Part shown: positions 33,665 to 42,423 of the stretch, one piece after another
Layout: each line of letters starts with the position of its first letter
How positions within the stretch are numbered: position 1 is the first letter of the stretch
Source: Tolypothrix sp. PCC 7712
Lineage (GTDB): Bacteria > Cyanobacteriota > Cyanobacteriia > Cyanobacteriales > Nostocaceae
Assembly: GCF_025860405.1 (NCBI RefSeq)
Contig: NZ_CP063785.1
Location: 2,108,001-2,172,000, forward strand
Length of the DNA stretch: 64,000 bases
Direction: 5' to 3'
Program-made: the position numbers and the translations under genes
Notes under the pieces: model-generated
Databases searched by the model: none
The model's input: only the letters and a program-made list of their open reading frames with translations
What the model was told of the DNA's origin: nothing

Positions 33665-34699
33665 ATGAAAGCAACTGTGTATTACGGAGCAGGTGATGTG
33701 CGGGTGGAGAATGTTCCCGATCCGCAAATTCAACAGCCAACAGATGCGATCGTGCGGATTACTCATGCTTGTATCTGTGGATCGGATCTGTGGTTTTATC
33801 AAGGTAAAGACCAATGGCAACCAGGATGGCGTACTGGACATGAATGGATGGGGATTGTCGAAGAGGTGGGATCGGAGGTGCGAAATTTCAAGCGGGGCGA
33901 TCGCGTTTTAGCTCCGTTTGCTTTTTCTGATGGTGCTTGTGAATTTTGCGGCAAAAACCTGCAAACTTCTTGTCTACAGGGCGGTTTTTGGGGTGGTAAA
34001 AATGATGGCGGACAAGCTGAAGCTGTTCGCGCCCAGTTTGCTGATGGTACGCTGGTAAAAATTCCTGATGCTGTGGAAAATGATGCTGCCATGCTCAAGA
34101 AGATTTTACCGCTAACGGATGTGATGTCCACAGGACACCATGCAGCAGTATCAGCAGGCGTAAAACCAGGAAGCACAGTCGCGGTCATTGGTGATGGAGC
34201 CGTGGGGCTGTGCGGGGTGTTAGCTGCTCACCGATTAGGAGCCGCAAGAATTATAATGCTTGGTCGGCATGAGAATCGGCTGGCGATCGCGCGTAAATTT
34301 GGCGCAACAGATTTTGTCAGCAGCCGGGACGAACAAGCTATTCAAGAAGTGCAAGAAATGACAAAAGGCGGTGCTGAATCAGTTCTCGAGTGTGTTGGTA
34401 CAGAATCCTCAATGAAAACAGCGATCGGTATTTGTCGCCCAGGTGGAGCGATTGGCTATGTCGGGGTTCCTCATGGTAGCGAGACAATTAATTTGTCGAG
34501 GATGTTTCAGTCCAACATCACATTGCGAGGTGGTGTTGCTCCTGCACGTGCTTATATTCCAGAACTGTTGATTGATGTCCTGGCTGACAGAATCGATCCA
34601 TCCCTAGTCCTAGACGTTACCGTCGATATCAATGGCGTTCCTGATGGCTATCAGGCGATGAACGATCGCCAAGCTATTAAAGTCATGGTGAGCGTTTAG
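33665..34699 (+). CDS. Zinc-dependent alcohol dehydrogenase family protein
   Basis: This 344-residue medium-chain dehydrogenase/reductase carries the catalytic zinc ligands in ACICGSDLW and TGHEWMGIVEEVG, and the Rossmann motif VIGDGAVGLCGVLAAHRLGA near residue 175. The structural zinc loop reads DGACEFCGKNLQTSC, with three of the usual four cysteines visible; the first is replaced. The closest family type is the threonine/sorbitol dehydrogenase-like group, and the natural substrate cannot be assigned. The ATG follows a spacer with CAATTACC repeats. A pair of MITE-like elements starts 12 bp after its stop. Confidence 0.88.
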   Translation: MKATVYYGAGDVRVENVPDPQIQQPTDAIVRITHACICGSDLWFYQGKDQWQPGWRTGHEWMGIVEEVGSEVRNFKRGDRVLAPFAFSDGACEFCGKNLQTSCLQGGFWGGKNDGGQAEAVRAQFADGTLVKIPDAVENDAAMLKKILPLTDVMSTGHHAAVSAGVKPGSTVAVIGDGAVGLCGVLAAHRLGAARIIMLGRHENRLAIARKFGATDFVSSRDEQAIQEVQEMTKGGAESVLECVGTESSMKTAIGICRPGGAIGYVGVPHGSETINLSRMFQSNITLRGGVAPARAYIPELLIDVLADRIDPSLVLDVTVDINGVPDGYQAMNDRQAIKVMVSV

Positions 34700-34710
34700 C
34701 GATCGCTACT

Positions 34711-34822
34711 CAATACTTTTAGGTTAAGGGGAAAAAGGGGAATGGTTCAAGGGAAAGAAATAACCTTTAACCTTTTTCCCAAAAGCTATTTTGAGTTCAA
34801 AACGCTTAACTGAGTAGTATTG
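34711..34822. mobile_element. MITE-like element, CAATACT family (copy 2, diverged)
   Basis: The 112-bp element runs from CAATACTTTTAGGTTAAGG to CTTAACTGAGTAGTATTG. The interior resembles but does not match the other copies. It is joined directly to copy 3. Confidence 0.7.
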
Positions 34823-34948
34823 CAATACTTGTCGGGGAAGGGTAAAAGGGGAAGGGTAAAAGGGGCAAGAAAAAACCTTTAACCCTTACCCTTTCACCTT
34901 TTCCCCAAACCAAATTCCGAGTTGAAAATCCTTAACCGAGCAGTATTG
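34823..34948. mobile_element. MITE-like element, CAATACT family (copy 3)
   Basis: This 126-bp copy begins CAATACTTGTCGGGGAAGGG, ends CCTTAACCGAGCAGTATTG, and matches 25223-25348 at nearly every position. An extra AGTAGTATTG follows, a further echo of the end sequence. Confidence 0.75.
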
Positions 34949-35030
34949 AGTAGTATTGGATCGCTAATTTTCAGGGATTCCCAAAAAATAAATTCTCTTG
35001 GGCATGGGTGAACGAAAAAAGGTGTGGGGA

Positions 35031-35069
35031 AGAGCTTAGTTAGCGTACATCATACGCTAACTAAGCTCT
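35031..35069. repeat. 17-bp perfect hairpin at the left IS end
   Basis: AGAGCTTAGTTAGCGTA and its complement enclose a 5-base loop. It lies downstream of the IS genes and could stop transcription or protect the transcript end; no T run follows. Confidence 0.75.
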
Positions 35070-35105
35070 GACTCATATAGATGTTAACTCTTATGAGAGT
35101 ATGAA

Positions 35106-35522
35106 TTATTTTTGAAATCTTGCCGCTTCTTCAACTAGGTCATTGAGTCCTAGTTCTAATGTATGAAGCACCTGGTTTAACGCTTCGATTTTTGTCCGAT
35201 TTTTCATCATCTCAACTGCCTTTAAAAAAGCAGGACTACCTGCTTTACCAATATATTGATGACAACTTTTGCTACCATTTTTGGTAACAAAGATAGGTTC
35301 TCCTGATTGCCACTTGTAATACCAATAAGCGCCACCCTTACCTTTGGCGCGGTAACGAACAATCCAACAACTATTAGCAGCTACATCACTCTTAAGAAGA
35401 GTAGAGATTTCTTGGTTGATTTCTTCTCTTTTGGCTTGTAATTGTTCTATTCTATGTGCTAAATCTGAAAGATTCTGTTCTCTTGTTTTGACCACTATGT
35501 AAGTACTAACTTCAAAGGACAA
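35106..35522 (-). CDS. Small IS-encoded accessory protein
   Basis: The 138-residue protein lies inside the insertion sequence, 15 bp after the transposase stop and on the same strand. Residues 15-45 (LSDLAHRIEQLQAKREEINQEIS) and 105-135 form coiled-coil-like helices around a middle segment, CWIVRYRAKGKGGAYWYYKWQ followed by KSCHQYIGKAGSPAF, which resembles small domains of proteins that bind DNA or nucleoprotein. The start is TTG at 35522; no ATG is available nearby. I do not know its function. Its position suggests a helper of transposition or a passenger gene. Confidence 0.65.
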   Translation of the reverse strand: MSFEVSTYIVVKTREQNLSDLAHRIEQLQAKREEINQEISTLLKSDVAANSCWIVRYRAKGKGGAYWYYKWQSGEPIFVTKNGSKSCHQYIGKAGSPAFLKAVEMMKNRTKIEALNQVLHTLELGLNDLVEEAARFQK

Positions 35523-35537
35523 GTTTTATCGTAAACT

Positions 35538-36830
35538 TTACGCTACCTGACTGTAATTGTAAGATTTGGATGACCAAAAATTTGACCATCGAGTTGAATT
35601 ACTTAAATATGCTGCCCTTAATGCCATAACTCCTTCAGCTCCAAATAAAGACCAATGCATTCCCGCTTGTTTTAATCTTTGTGTAACCACACGCCGATTG
35701 GAGCTTTCAACCACTCCCGAACCAATCATTAAACCAGCTTTTAAATAAGAGTGATAATCAATCCGACTCTGATTATTAGTTAAATAACGCTCTAAATCGG
35801 TAATAGCTCCCTTTAAATCTTTCTTCTTTTTGGGGAATTGATGACAATTTTCAATTACTGTATTCCATTGTGATTTTTTTAGTAATTGTTGTTGAGTTTT
35901 TACCCAATCCAATTGATAGTCTTCGTTATTTGGATACGCTGCTTTCGCTACTGCCCACACATATTCCGAGAGATGAAAAAAGTCGAGAATTTCCACCGAA
36001 CCTGGAAATTGTTCTGATGCCATCGACCAAATCCAATGTGCGCCATCACCAATTACTACGGTTTTTGTGGGTTTTGTACCTGCTACTTGATTATATAACT
36101 GGGATACTCTCTGAGTAAATTCTGGTCGAGATTTTAAAGTAGCTACATATTCCCGAGTACGTATAACACCTCTTTTTTTACCAACTTTTTGATGGTCTTT
36201 ACTCCAGAAAATTACACCAACTTTTGCTTCTTTATATCCTTGTTTTTGATTCAAGGGAGTCATGACTCCATCAACTCCCACATATAATAAATCTGGTGGT
36301 TCCTGCTCTTGATTGGGAATTCCAAACTGTGAAGAAGTGTCTTGCTCACATCGAACCTGAAACTCTTGTGTTTGTAGTTGATTTCCTGTCTTTTCTACTT
36401 GATTAGCTAAGGTTTTTTGTGTCAAATCTAGTCTTGTCCATTTTTGAAACAAGGAGTGAGAATTTGGAAATTCACTACTAACTCCCAAGGCACAGGCTAA
36501 TTCTAATACCATTGGTAGCCATTTATCTTTTGGTAGTCCTAACTCTTCATCAACTTTGACTTTAATACCATCTGTTGTCTCATAAGCTCTACGTACAACA
36601 ACCATTTCACCTAATGGAGTGTAATATCTTTTTTCTCGTTTAGTTCTCGGATGTGAGTATTCGGCTTCTTTTTCTTCAATTAAGGCTTGGAATAAGCTTT
36701 GTTGCACAAAGTTCCCTAATTTTAGCCACATATTGTAAAATTCGCCCACAAATTCTTCTAAATGGTGACACTCCGGTAAGTCCTGGAGTGTGTCATTGAT
36801 GTGAGACAGAATTGATTGGTGGTTGTTCAT
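35538..36830 (-). CDS. ISKra4-family transposase
   Basis: From ATG 36830 the protein has 430 residues. A longer frame to 36911 starts inside the terminal repeat and is rejected. The middle shows YVGVDGVMTPL (first catalytic Asp), VVIGDGAHWIWSMASEQFPGSVEILDFFHLSEYVW (second Asp and the DFxH segment), and the C-terminus has GSGVVESSNRRVVTQRLKQAGMHWS with the third acidic residue. These are the DDE features of ISKra4-type transposases. No frameshift or stop is seen, so it may be active. The small gene at 35106-35522 follows it. Confidence 0.9.
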   Translation of the reverse strand: MNNHQSILSHINDTLQDLPECHHLEEFVGEFYNMWLKLGNFVQQSLFQALIEEKEAEYSHPRTKREKRYYTPLGEMVVVRRAYETTDGIKVKVDEELGLPKDKWLPMVLELACALGVSSEFPNSHSLFQKWTRLDLTQKTLANQVEKTGNQLQTQEFQVRCEQDTSSQFGIPNQEQEPPDLLYVGVDGVMTPLNQKQGYKEAKVGVIFWSKDHQKVGKKRGVIRTREYVATLKSRPEFTQRVSQLYNQVAGTKPTKTVVIGDGAHWIWSMASEQFPGSVEILDFFHLSEYVWAVAKAAYPNNEDYQLDWVKTQQQLLKKSQWNTVIENCHQFPKKKKDLKGAITDLERYLTNNQSRIDYHSYLKAGLMIGSGVVESSNRRVVTQRLKQAGMHWSLFGAEGVMALRAAYLSNSTRWSNFWSSKSYNYSQVA

Positions 36831-36861
36831 GGGAAGTTTGGTTTTATGGCATCTCAGATAT

Positions 36862-36884
36862 GTTAGCGGAATTTGTCCGCTAAC
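36862..36884. repeat. 9-bp hairpin at the right IS end
   Basis: GTTAGCGGA and TCCGCTAAC pair around a 5-base loop. It shares the GTTAGCG core with the hairpin at the other end, suggesting a common function such as transposase recognition. Confidence 0.6.
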
Positions 36885-37008
36885 TCCTCTCCCACACTTT
36901 TTTTCGTTCACCCCTTGGGCATGAACAATTTCGGTATTTAAACGTCATTAGTTCAACCACTGAATTCAGTGATTGAATCATACGCTCTTAACTAATTTTA
37001 GTTTTTTA

Positions 37009-37082
37009 TGGCTCAGGTCTGACTTGAACAGACGACCCCAGGCTTATGAGTCCCGTGCTCTAACCAACTGAGCTACTGAGCC
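37009..37082 (-). tRNA. tRNA-Met (anticodon CAT, elongator type)
   Basis: On the minus strand GGCTCAG pairs with CTGAGCC (7 bp), the D-arm is GCTC/GAGC, the T-arm GTCTG/CAGAC with TTCAAGT, and the anticodon loop CTCATAA gives CAT. The last pair of the anticodon stem is a mismatch (A-G), and no CCA is encoded. A Met elongator tRNA is most likely; an Ile tRNA with lysidine cannot be excluded from the anticodon alone. Confidence 0.92.
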
Positions 37083-37178
37083 TTACTTTATCCAATGATT
37101 TCTAAATATAGCAGAAAAACTTCACAATTTCTAGTCCAATTGCAAATTAATTTTCTGTTTGGGCTTGGTGAATTGCTG

Positions 37179-37211
37179 TAAAGCAAAAGAGGGAGGTTAA
37201 TCTCCCTCTTT
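37179..37211 (-). terminator. Terminator after the LysM/M23 peptidase gene
   Basis: AAAGAGGGAG pairs with CTCCCTCTTT over 10 bp around a 6-base loop. On the minus strand TTTTGCTTT follows. It lies 37 bp past the peptidase stop. Confidence 0.75.
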
Positions 37212-37247
37212 GAAAAAGGCAAGAATTGAATTCTAGACAGCCAGAAA

Positions 37248-39578
37248 TTAGATCCGGTTTGCCAATAAAGTAATGGGGTTAACTGCGCCCTTACCTGTGG
37301 GATGAATTTCAAAATGGCTGTGTGGCCCAGTGCTAAAACCAGTACTACCCATAAGAGCAATTGTGTCTCCTTGTCGTACTTGCTGACCTGCCTGCACTAA
37401 AATCTTGCTGTTATGACCATAGCGAGTCATACTACCGTCACTATGGCGGATATCTACAAGATTACCGTAGCCACCGTTGTTCCAACCTGCTTTGACAACC
37501 ACGCCATCAGCGGATGCGTAAATTGGTGTACCTGTGGAGTTGGCAACATCAATTCCTCTGTGCATTCTTCCCCAGCGCCAGCCATAGCCAGAGGTAAGAA
37601 CACCTTTAGCTGGCCAAATGTAAGCTACAGATGAGGAGGATGGAGGAGGAATAGCCTCGTCCAAAGGTTTGGGTAGATATTGATCTACTGCTGACAAAGG
37701 TGGCAAACTTGGAGAAACGGTAGTTCCCCGCATCTTGCCTAAAGAATCGGAAGCATTAACGCCTCTGGGAGGTGTAGCAATCCGAGGTACAGATAGTTTG
37801 CGTCCAGGTGCTTGGTTGGAAAAGAACTCAGGATTTACTGGCTCGTTAGTTGGTTGAGTTGCACGGAACAGAGGCTTCATTGGTTGGACTGCATTAACCC
37901 TCGGTGAAGGTACAGGAATCTGTATTGCACTCCGTGGGAAAGTCGGGCTAGTCGCAAAGTTATTGCTATTAGCTACAGGAAGCACTGCTGCAGGCTGATT
38001 ATTTTCGCTAACTACTGGTACAACAACTCCAGCTTGTTGAGCGCGATATTTCTCCCGCAATCTTTGGATTTCTGCTTGTAAGCTCTGAAGGCGCTCATTA
38101 CTCTTAGCGCTTGCAAGCTTCTGTGGTTTTTGATTTTGCAATTCTGCAAATATTTTTGGTACCGGGGCATCACCACCCATACCATAAGAAATACCAGGAG
38201 TGGGGGCTGTTTCCGCAGCTGCAGTATTTGCAGGAATTTGATTGTTCGCTGTTGCTGGTGTCGGTACAGTGACACTGTTATTGTTAGCAACTGTTGGTAA
38301 TTGTGGTGTTACAGGTAAAGTAACACTGTTATTGTTAGCAACGACTGGTAACTGTGGTGCCACAGGTACAGTTGGGCTAACAATAGCTGTATTCACAGGA
38401 GATGGTACTACTTTAGAGGTAGCTACTTCAGACTGTTCTACAGTGGGGTTAATTGCTAACTTGGATGGGTTATTAACTGCAATGCTGTTAAACTCAGTCG
38501 ATGGCACAACCAATTTTTGACTGATTTGCAGTTGATTGGGATTGCTCAGATGGTTAACTTTGGCTAATTCTGAGACAGATGTACCATACTTACTAGCGAT
38601 CGCAGCTAGTGTATCTCCTGGCTTAACTTCGTAAGCAGCATTATTTGATGGTGCAGCAGCTTTGAGTGTAGCTGGTACAGGTGTAGCTACGGGAGCCGTA
38701 TTAGCTTTTGCCTGTTTTAGCTTTGCAATCAAGCTTGCTTGGCTAGCATTTGTGGTGGTTGGTGACTGTTCTGTTGTCAGGTTGCTGGCGTTGATTTGTG
38801 GAGCTTTTTCAACTGCAGCAGCTGTTGGTTCAGCCAACCCCTTGTTAGCTTGTGATAAATTCTGGGTCTCCTCAGACCGCAACTCCGCCAGACTTTCTTT
38901 TAAACGGTTCGATTTTTCTTGTAAGCGATTCAGCGCAAATTCTTGCTGTGCTTTCAGTTGAGCGGTAACTGCACTATCCACACCTTTAGTGTTTGTTACT
39001 GCTGTTAGGGATGTATTGGGTGAGCTAACTGCACTATTACCAATAGAAAGTTTTTGTACTTCAGGTAGCTTGTTGGTTGTTTGTAAACCATTTACTACTT
39101 GAGACTGCTGGTAGAGAGAAGTTTTATAAGTTGTTGTAGCTTTAGCAGTTGCTTCTGATGCTGGAACTGGCAAAGACATTCCACTGGCCGCAACCTGTAG
39201 TTTAGCTTCAAGCCCGGGCACTTGTGAAATTGCTGTTGGTTCCACAATCACAGGATTTTCCGGCACGCTCACGAGGGAGACGGTTTGGTTTTCCAGGGTT
39301 GTGGGAGCAAATTTCATCTCAGTGTCAGGAGCAGCTGGCATTGTTGAGGCTGCCTTTTGGCTGCCTACAGGAGCCGCTGCTTGGGCTTGATCGCTTTGCC
39401 GAGTCACCAAGAGGCTGGTTGCTCCCATTGACAGAGCCAACCCGATCATGGCGGCTTGTGTCCGCGCCCGGCGGTTAGCTACAGAATTTGCATTATTTGA
39501 CGGTTCTATTGGGACACCATCACTGCTGGGAGTATTGTTCAGCACAGCTTTTACTCTCTTTTTCAATGCTCGTTTCAA
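37248..39578 (-). CDS. Secreted or membrane-tethered LysM / M23 metallopeptidase
   Basis: This is a cell-wall hydrolase or amidase activator of 776 residues, of the NlpD/EnvC type. The start TTG at 39578 follows AGGAGG at six bases, a perfect ribosome-binding site. A basic N-terminus precedes one hydrophobic segment (AAMIGLALSMGATSLLV, about residues 42-58). The long middle is Ala/Pro/Thr/Val-rich linker. A LysM motif (YEVKPGDTLAAIASKYGTSVSELAKVNHL) lies near 313-358, and the C-terminal 110 residues are a peptidase M23 domain with GMHRGIDVAN-type and GPHSHFEIH motifs, retaining the zinc-binding HxH. It probably acts in septal or lateral peptidoglycan turnover. The leader is long and contains repeated TGTGATCT sites. 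Confidence 0.92.
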   Translation of the reverse strand: MKRALKKRVKAVLNNTPSSDGVPIEPSNNANSVANRRARTQAAMIGLALSMGATSLLVTRQSDQAQAAAPVGSQKAASTMPAAPDTEMKFAPTTLENQTVSLVSVPENPVIVEPTAISQVPGLEAKLQVAASGMSLPVPASEATAKATTTYKTSLYQQSQVVNGLQTTNKLPEVQKLSIGNSAVSSPNTSLTAVTNTKGVDSAVTAQLKAQQEFALNRLQEKSNRLKESLAELRSEETQNLSQANKGLAEPTAAAVEKAPQINASNLTTEQSPTTTNASQASLIAKLKQAKANTAPVATPVPATLKAAAPSNNAAYEVKPGDTLAAIASKYGTSVSELAKVNHLSNPNQLQISQKLVVPSTEFNSIAVNNPSKLAINPTVEQSEVATSKVVPSPVNTAIVSPTVPVAPQLPVVANNNSVTLPVTPQLPTVANNNSVTVPTPATANNQIPANTAAAETAPTPGISYGMGGDAPVPKIFAELQNQKPQKLASAKSNERLQSLQAEIQRLREKYRAQQAGVVVPVVSENNQPAAVLPVANSNNFATSPTFPRSAIQIPVPSPRVNAVQPMKPLFRATQPTNEPVNPEFFSNQAPGRKLSVPRIATPPRGVNASDSLGKMRGTTVSPSLPPLSAVDQYLPKPLDEAIPPPSSSSVAYIWPAKGVLTSGYGWRWGRMHRGIDVANSTGTPIYASADGVVVKAGWNNGGYGNLVDIRHSDGSMTRYGHNSKILVQAGQQVRQGDTIALMGSTGFSTGPHSHFEIHPTGKGAVNPITLLANRI

Positions 39579-39647
39579 AGACGACCTCCTAAATGTTCAC
39601 TAGTGTTTAACTGACCTTGATTTTTTTTTCAGTCTGAGACTAGTCAA

Positions 39648-39684
39648 TGATTTAGATCACATCCAAAGATTGATCAAGATCACA
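39648..39684 (-). promoter_or_regulatory. Two CRP-like half-palindromic sites upstream of the M23 gene
   Basis: On the minus strand TGTGATCTAAATCA (39648-39661) and TGTGATCTTGATCA (39671-39684) are spaced 23 bp apart, about two helical turns, 70-106 bp before the start. Both match the left half TGTGA-N6-TCA of a CRP family operator. A related TGTGAACTTG lies at about 39730. Binding by a cAMP receptor protein is inferred. Confidence 0.35.
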
Positions 39685-39723
39685 CCCACCAGAGATACTT
39701 ACGCAAGATTAACCTGCTTCTCT

Positions 39724-40299
39724 GATTTAGACAAGTTCACACCCATTAGCAAAACTTTAAAATTGCTGTGCTGACTTGTCCGCTCCGTTCCTCACACCTT
39801 TAGGATTTTTTGCTGTTTGCATCTGTCTGCGCTTGCTTTGCTAAATTAACCGGGGCTGGACAAACATATATACTGTGCCATTTCCACTGGTTGCGATCAG
39901 CAATTAATTCGCTACGACTTCTAGAAAAGCAAATCCCCTGTTGTAGATATCTTCAAGAGATTTCTATCCAATCCGTCTACCCAACACGAGACTTTACGTT
40001 GATTATTCCCTAAAAGACAACCGTATTATCTCGCAGCGACTTTTGCGCTTCTTTTTTATCTTGATTGAGCAAAAAACGTTTAAATGCCTCATAGGACTAT
40101 CTTGTGACGTTTTTGTTCCCAAGATTAAGATAATTGAAGTTCATCAAAATCTATCATTCATTTGCGGAATCGTCGCTACTTTTCGATACAAATTTCTTAT
40201 ATAAGCTCACCTACATTCGTAAGTATTGTTTACCGAGCTTGCAAAAAGCTTTCAGAATCAAGTATATCCATTCACTTTATTGAAGCTGTAACAATGGAT
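39724..40299. other. Long leader or spacer with a possible structured RNA
   Basis: Positions 39730-39782 contain nested inverted arms GACAAGT/ACTTGTC and AGCAA/TTGCT. On the plus strand TTCCTCACACC and a T run follow at about 39790-39810. The remaining bases to 40299 hold only weak frames. No known riboswitch could be confirmed. Confidence 0.3.
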
Positions 40300-40304
40300 A
40301 TATT

Positions 40305-40490
40305 TGGGGGAATTTGGGGGGATTGGGGACTGGGGAACTCGGGGCCCCCTCTGGGGATAAGGGGTAATGGGGATTGGGGAGATGAGGGAGATGAGGGGGA
40401 TGAGGGGGATGAGGGAGTGAAGGGACAAGGAGATAAATACTATTACCATGCCCAATGCCCAATGCCCCATGCCCAATGCCCCATGCCCTA
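40305..40490. repeat. STRR-type tract before trmL end
   Basis: GGGGATT/GGGGACT units are followed by GATGAGGG-type units and then CCCAATG/CCCCATG units at 40449-40490. Frames spanning it on both strands are by-products. Confidence 0.85.
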
Positions 40491-40949
40491 TTGTAAATAT
40501 CCCAATTGGCGGCGGGCTTCAAATAAGCTTACAGCAACACTTACAGACAGATTTAAGCTGCGAACATTGGGTTGCGCCATAGGAATATAGAGAGTGGCAT
40601 CACAGGCTGACAAAGCTGTGGGCGGTAATCCTGTGGTTTCGCTACCAAATAGCAACCAGTCATTATCTTGAAACTGAAATTGAGCATAATTGGAACTGCC
40701 ACGCACAGAGAAGCCCAAGCATCTGCCGCCACGTTCCTGATGTACGGTTTTAAAGTCTTCTAGCGTTTGGTGATAGTTGAGTTTGACATAGGGCCAGTAA
40801 TCTAAACCTGCTCTTTTGAGGTAGCGATCGCTAATTTCAAACCCCAAAGGCCCTACCAAATGTAATTCTGTACCCGTAGCTGCACAAGTCCGGGCAATAT
40901 TGCCTGTATTCGGCGGAATTTGGGGATTAACTAAAACTACCTGCGGCAT
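40488..40949 (-). CDS. trmL: tRNA (cytidine(34)-2'-O)-methyltransferase
   Basis: This SPOUT methyltransferase modifies the wobble base of leucine tRNAs. The 153-residue protein from ATG 40949 (MPQVVLVNPQIPPNTGNIARTCAATGTELHLVGPLGF) is of TrmL length; a longer frame to 41009 adds non-family residues. LLFGSETTGLPP and YIPMAQPNVRSLNLSVSVAVSLFEARRQLG form the knotted SAM-binding C-terminus. The 3' end abuts a repeat tract. It is upstream of nothing on the same strand except the repeat and the peptidase leader. Confidence 0.94.
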   Translation of the reverse strand: MPQVVLVNPQIPPNTGNIARTCAATGTELHLVGPLGFEISDRYLKRAGLDYWPYVKLNYHQTLEDFKTVHQERGGRCLGFSVRGSSNYAQFQFQDNDWLLFGSETTGLPPTALSACDATLYIPMAQPNVRSLNLSVSVAVSLFEARRQLGYLQ

Positions 40950-41283
40950 TTTCTCAGTGGTAAAAATGTAGTAGAAACAACAATGTATCATCTCGACACA
41001 TTTTACCAATGTATGTTGATTATCTATAGGTTTTCTTAATAATTATGAAGCTAATTCTATTGATTAGTTTTTTAAAACATAAAACAATAAACTCTTAAAA
41101 GGAAATCTAAGAGTATTCATAAGATAAAACAATCAATTATTAAATTTTTATGATCAACTAGTGCCATGACGCGAAAATCAACTTACTAAAATTTTGGCAG
41201 TCAGGCGCTAGTTGGTCGTGTTCCTGGGGTCTCCCAAGTATTCAAAAAAATCTACCATTTGTAACTGGGGAGGGGATGGGGTG

Positions 41284-42423
41284 TTACGCCATTGAGGGGG
41301 AACACAATTTATCTTCTAATTCAATTTCCCGTTCTTTAGCAGTAACAATTGCTTGGGTAATGACACGTTGAGCATCAACCCCAACTGCGTGCAATTGTAG
41401 CCACTGTTGAGCTTCATTACCTTCGCGCAAAATTTTCTGTAAAGGAGAAAGGAAGCAATTAAATCCTCTTTCTTTAGCGATCGCCCAAAGTTCTTCAGAC
41501 ATTTGAGCAATCCAATCTCTGGCAATAATAGTTTTGCCATCTTGCCAATGTGTCAATTGAGCATCCAAACTATTTGCTGCAGCTGCGGCTTCATTGCTAG
41601 CAGTGACAGCAATTAGTTCTTGGGGGGTAAAGGTGCTTTGGGTTAACGGATCGATGTGGGTGTTTTCTATTATCTGCAACAGACGAGCTTCCAGCAACGC
41701 GGTAATTGCGAGTAATGCAATGGGATCTGTGACTAAATCGCAAATTCGCAGTTCTAAGCGATTTAAATCATAAGGACGGCGATCGCCATTAGGACGCACT
41801 GATGTCCACAAATGACGAACATTTTGCATGGTTCCAGCAGCTAACTGTTGTTCTACCCATTGAATATGATCGGCATGGCTAGAAAATAGAGGTACATGGC
41901 TAGGAGTTTGGGGGAAGAGTCCCCAACGAGTCGAGTGATAGCCAGTCGCTTTGCCATCGATGAAGGGGGATGAGGCGCTGAGGGCGAGGAATAAAGGTGC
42001 TTCGGTACGAATAACGCGACAAGCCCGCATTAATGTTTCTGGATCGCTAATCCCTACATTAATATGTACGCTAGCGGTCACTACTTTTGTGCCGTAGGTG
42101 TTTTCTATATAGTCGTGATAGGGATTTTTAGGATCGGAACGGAAGAAGCGATCGCTCCTACCCAAAGACAGGGTACTACCAGGAATTAAGGTATAGTCAC
42201 CCAATTGCTTGAGGTATTTTCTCAGTTCTTGGCGAGGACGTACTAGGGCACACAATAGCTGCTCAAAACTTTGTAAAGGTTTCGTGACATATTCAACGTT
42301 GCGGCTATCTGGCTCTCGCATAAAACTTGGCATAGCCTCAACTATTTTGTCAGAGAGACCGACGATTTCACCCTGAGGTGTGCCCGTATACATTTCAATT
42401 TCAAAGCCTTTTAATAACCTCAC
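41284..42423 (-). CDS. gshA: Glutamate-cysteine ligase (cyanobacterial type)
   Basis: The enzyme makes gamma-glutamylcysteine, the first step of glutathione synthesis. The 379-residue protein starts at GTG 42423, which has GAGGAG six bases upstream. The N-terminus KGFEIEMYTGTPQGEIVGLSDKI and the segments PGSTLSLGRSDRFFRSDP, VVTASVHINVGI and NRLELRICDLVTDP correspond to the GCS2-like family found in cyanobacteria such as Nostoc. Length fits. No gshB partner is next to it; the gene stands alone in a 460-bp and 274-bp setting. Confidence 0.85.
   Translation of the reverse strand: MRLLKGFEIEMYTGTPQGEIVGLSDKIVEAMPSFMREPDSRNVEYVTKPLQSFEQLLCALVRPRQELRKYLKQLGDYTLIPGSTLSLGRSDRFFRSDPKNPYHDYIENTYGTKVVTASVHINVGISDPETLMRACRVIRTEAPLFLALSASSPFIDGKATGYHSTRWGLFPQTPSHVPLFSSHADHIQWVEQQLAAGTMQNVRHLWTSVRPNGDRRPYDLNRLELRICDLVTDPIALLAITALLEARLLQIIENTHIDPLTQSTFTPQELIAVTASNEAAAAANSLDAQLTHWQDGKTIIARDWIAQMSEELWAIAKERGFNCFLSPLQKILREGNEAQQWLQLHAVGVDAQRVITQAIVTAKEREIELEDKLCSPSMA

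Larger units (their letters stand above)
35006..36913. mobile_element. Complete ISKra4-type insertion sequence with 9-bp target duplication
   Basis: The element is 1908 bp. Its inverted ends begin GGGTGAACGAAAAAA, followed by GTGTGGG on both sides. Both flanks read CTTGGGCAT (34997-35005 and 36914-36922), a 9-bp target-site duplication. It encodes a transposase and a small second protein on the minus strand. Both ends have subterminal hairpins built on GTTAGCG. The intact genes, ends and duplication argue for a recent insertion. Confidence 0.9.

Noticed and set aside
36831..36911. Longer transposase start
   Set aside because: It would place the first codons inside the terminal inverted repeat; the ATG at 36830 is adequate.
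39780..39815. Yfr1-like small RNA on the plus strand
   Set aside because: TTCCTCACAC resembles the Yfr1 motif ACTCCTCACAC, but the first two bases differ and the terminator hairpin is weak.
39724..39830. c-di-AMP riboswitch before the LysM/M23 gene
   Set aside because: Such riboswitches precede cell-wall hydrolases in some cyanobacteria and short resemblances exist, but the core GGGGGA and the 3' GTCAGCTAACC blocks are not present.
40162..40590. Plus-strand frame over the repeat tract as a gene
   Set aside because: It overlaps trmL in antisense and is composed of heptamer repeats.
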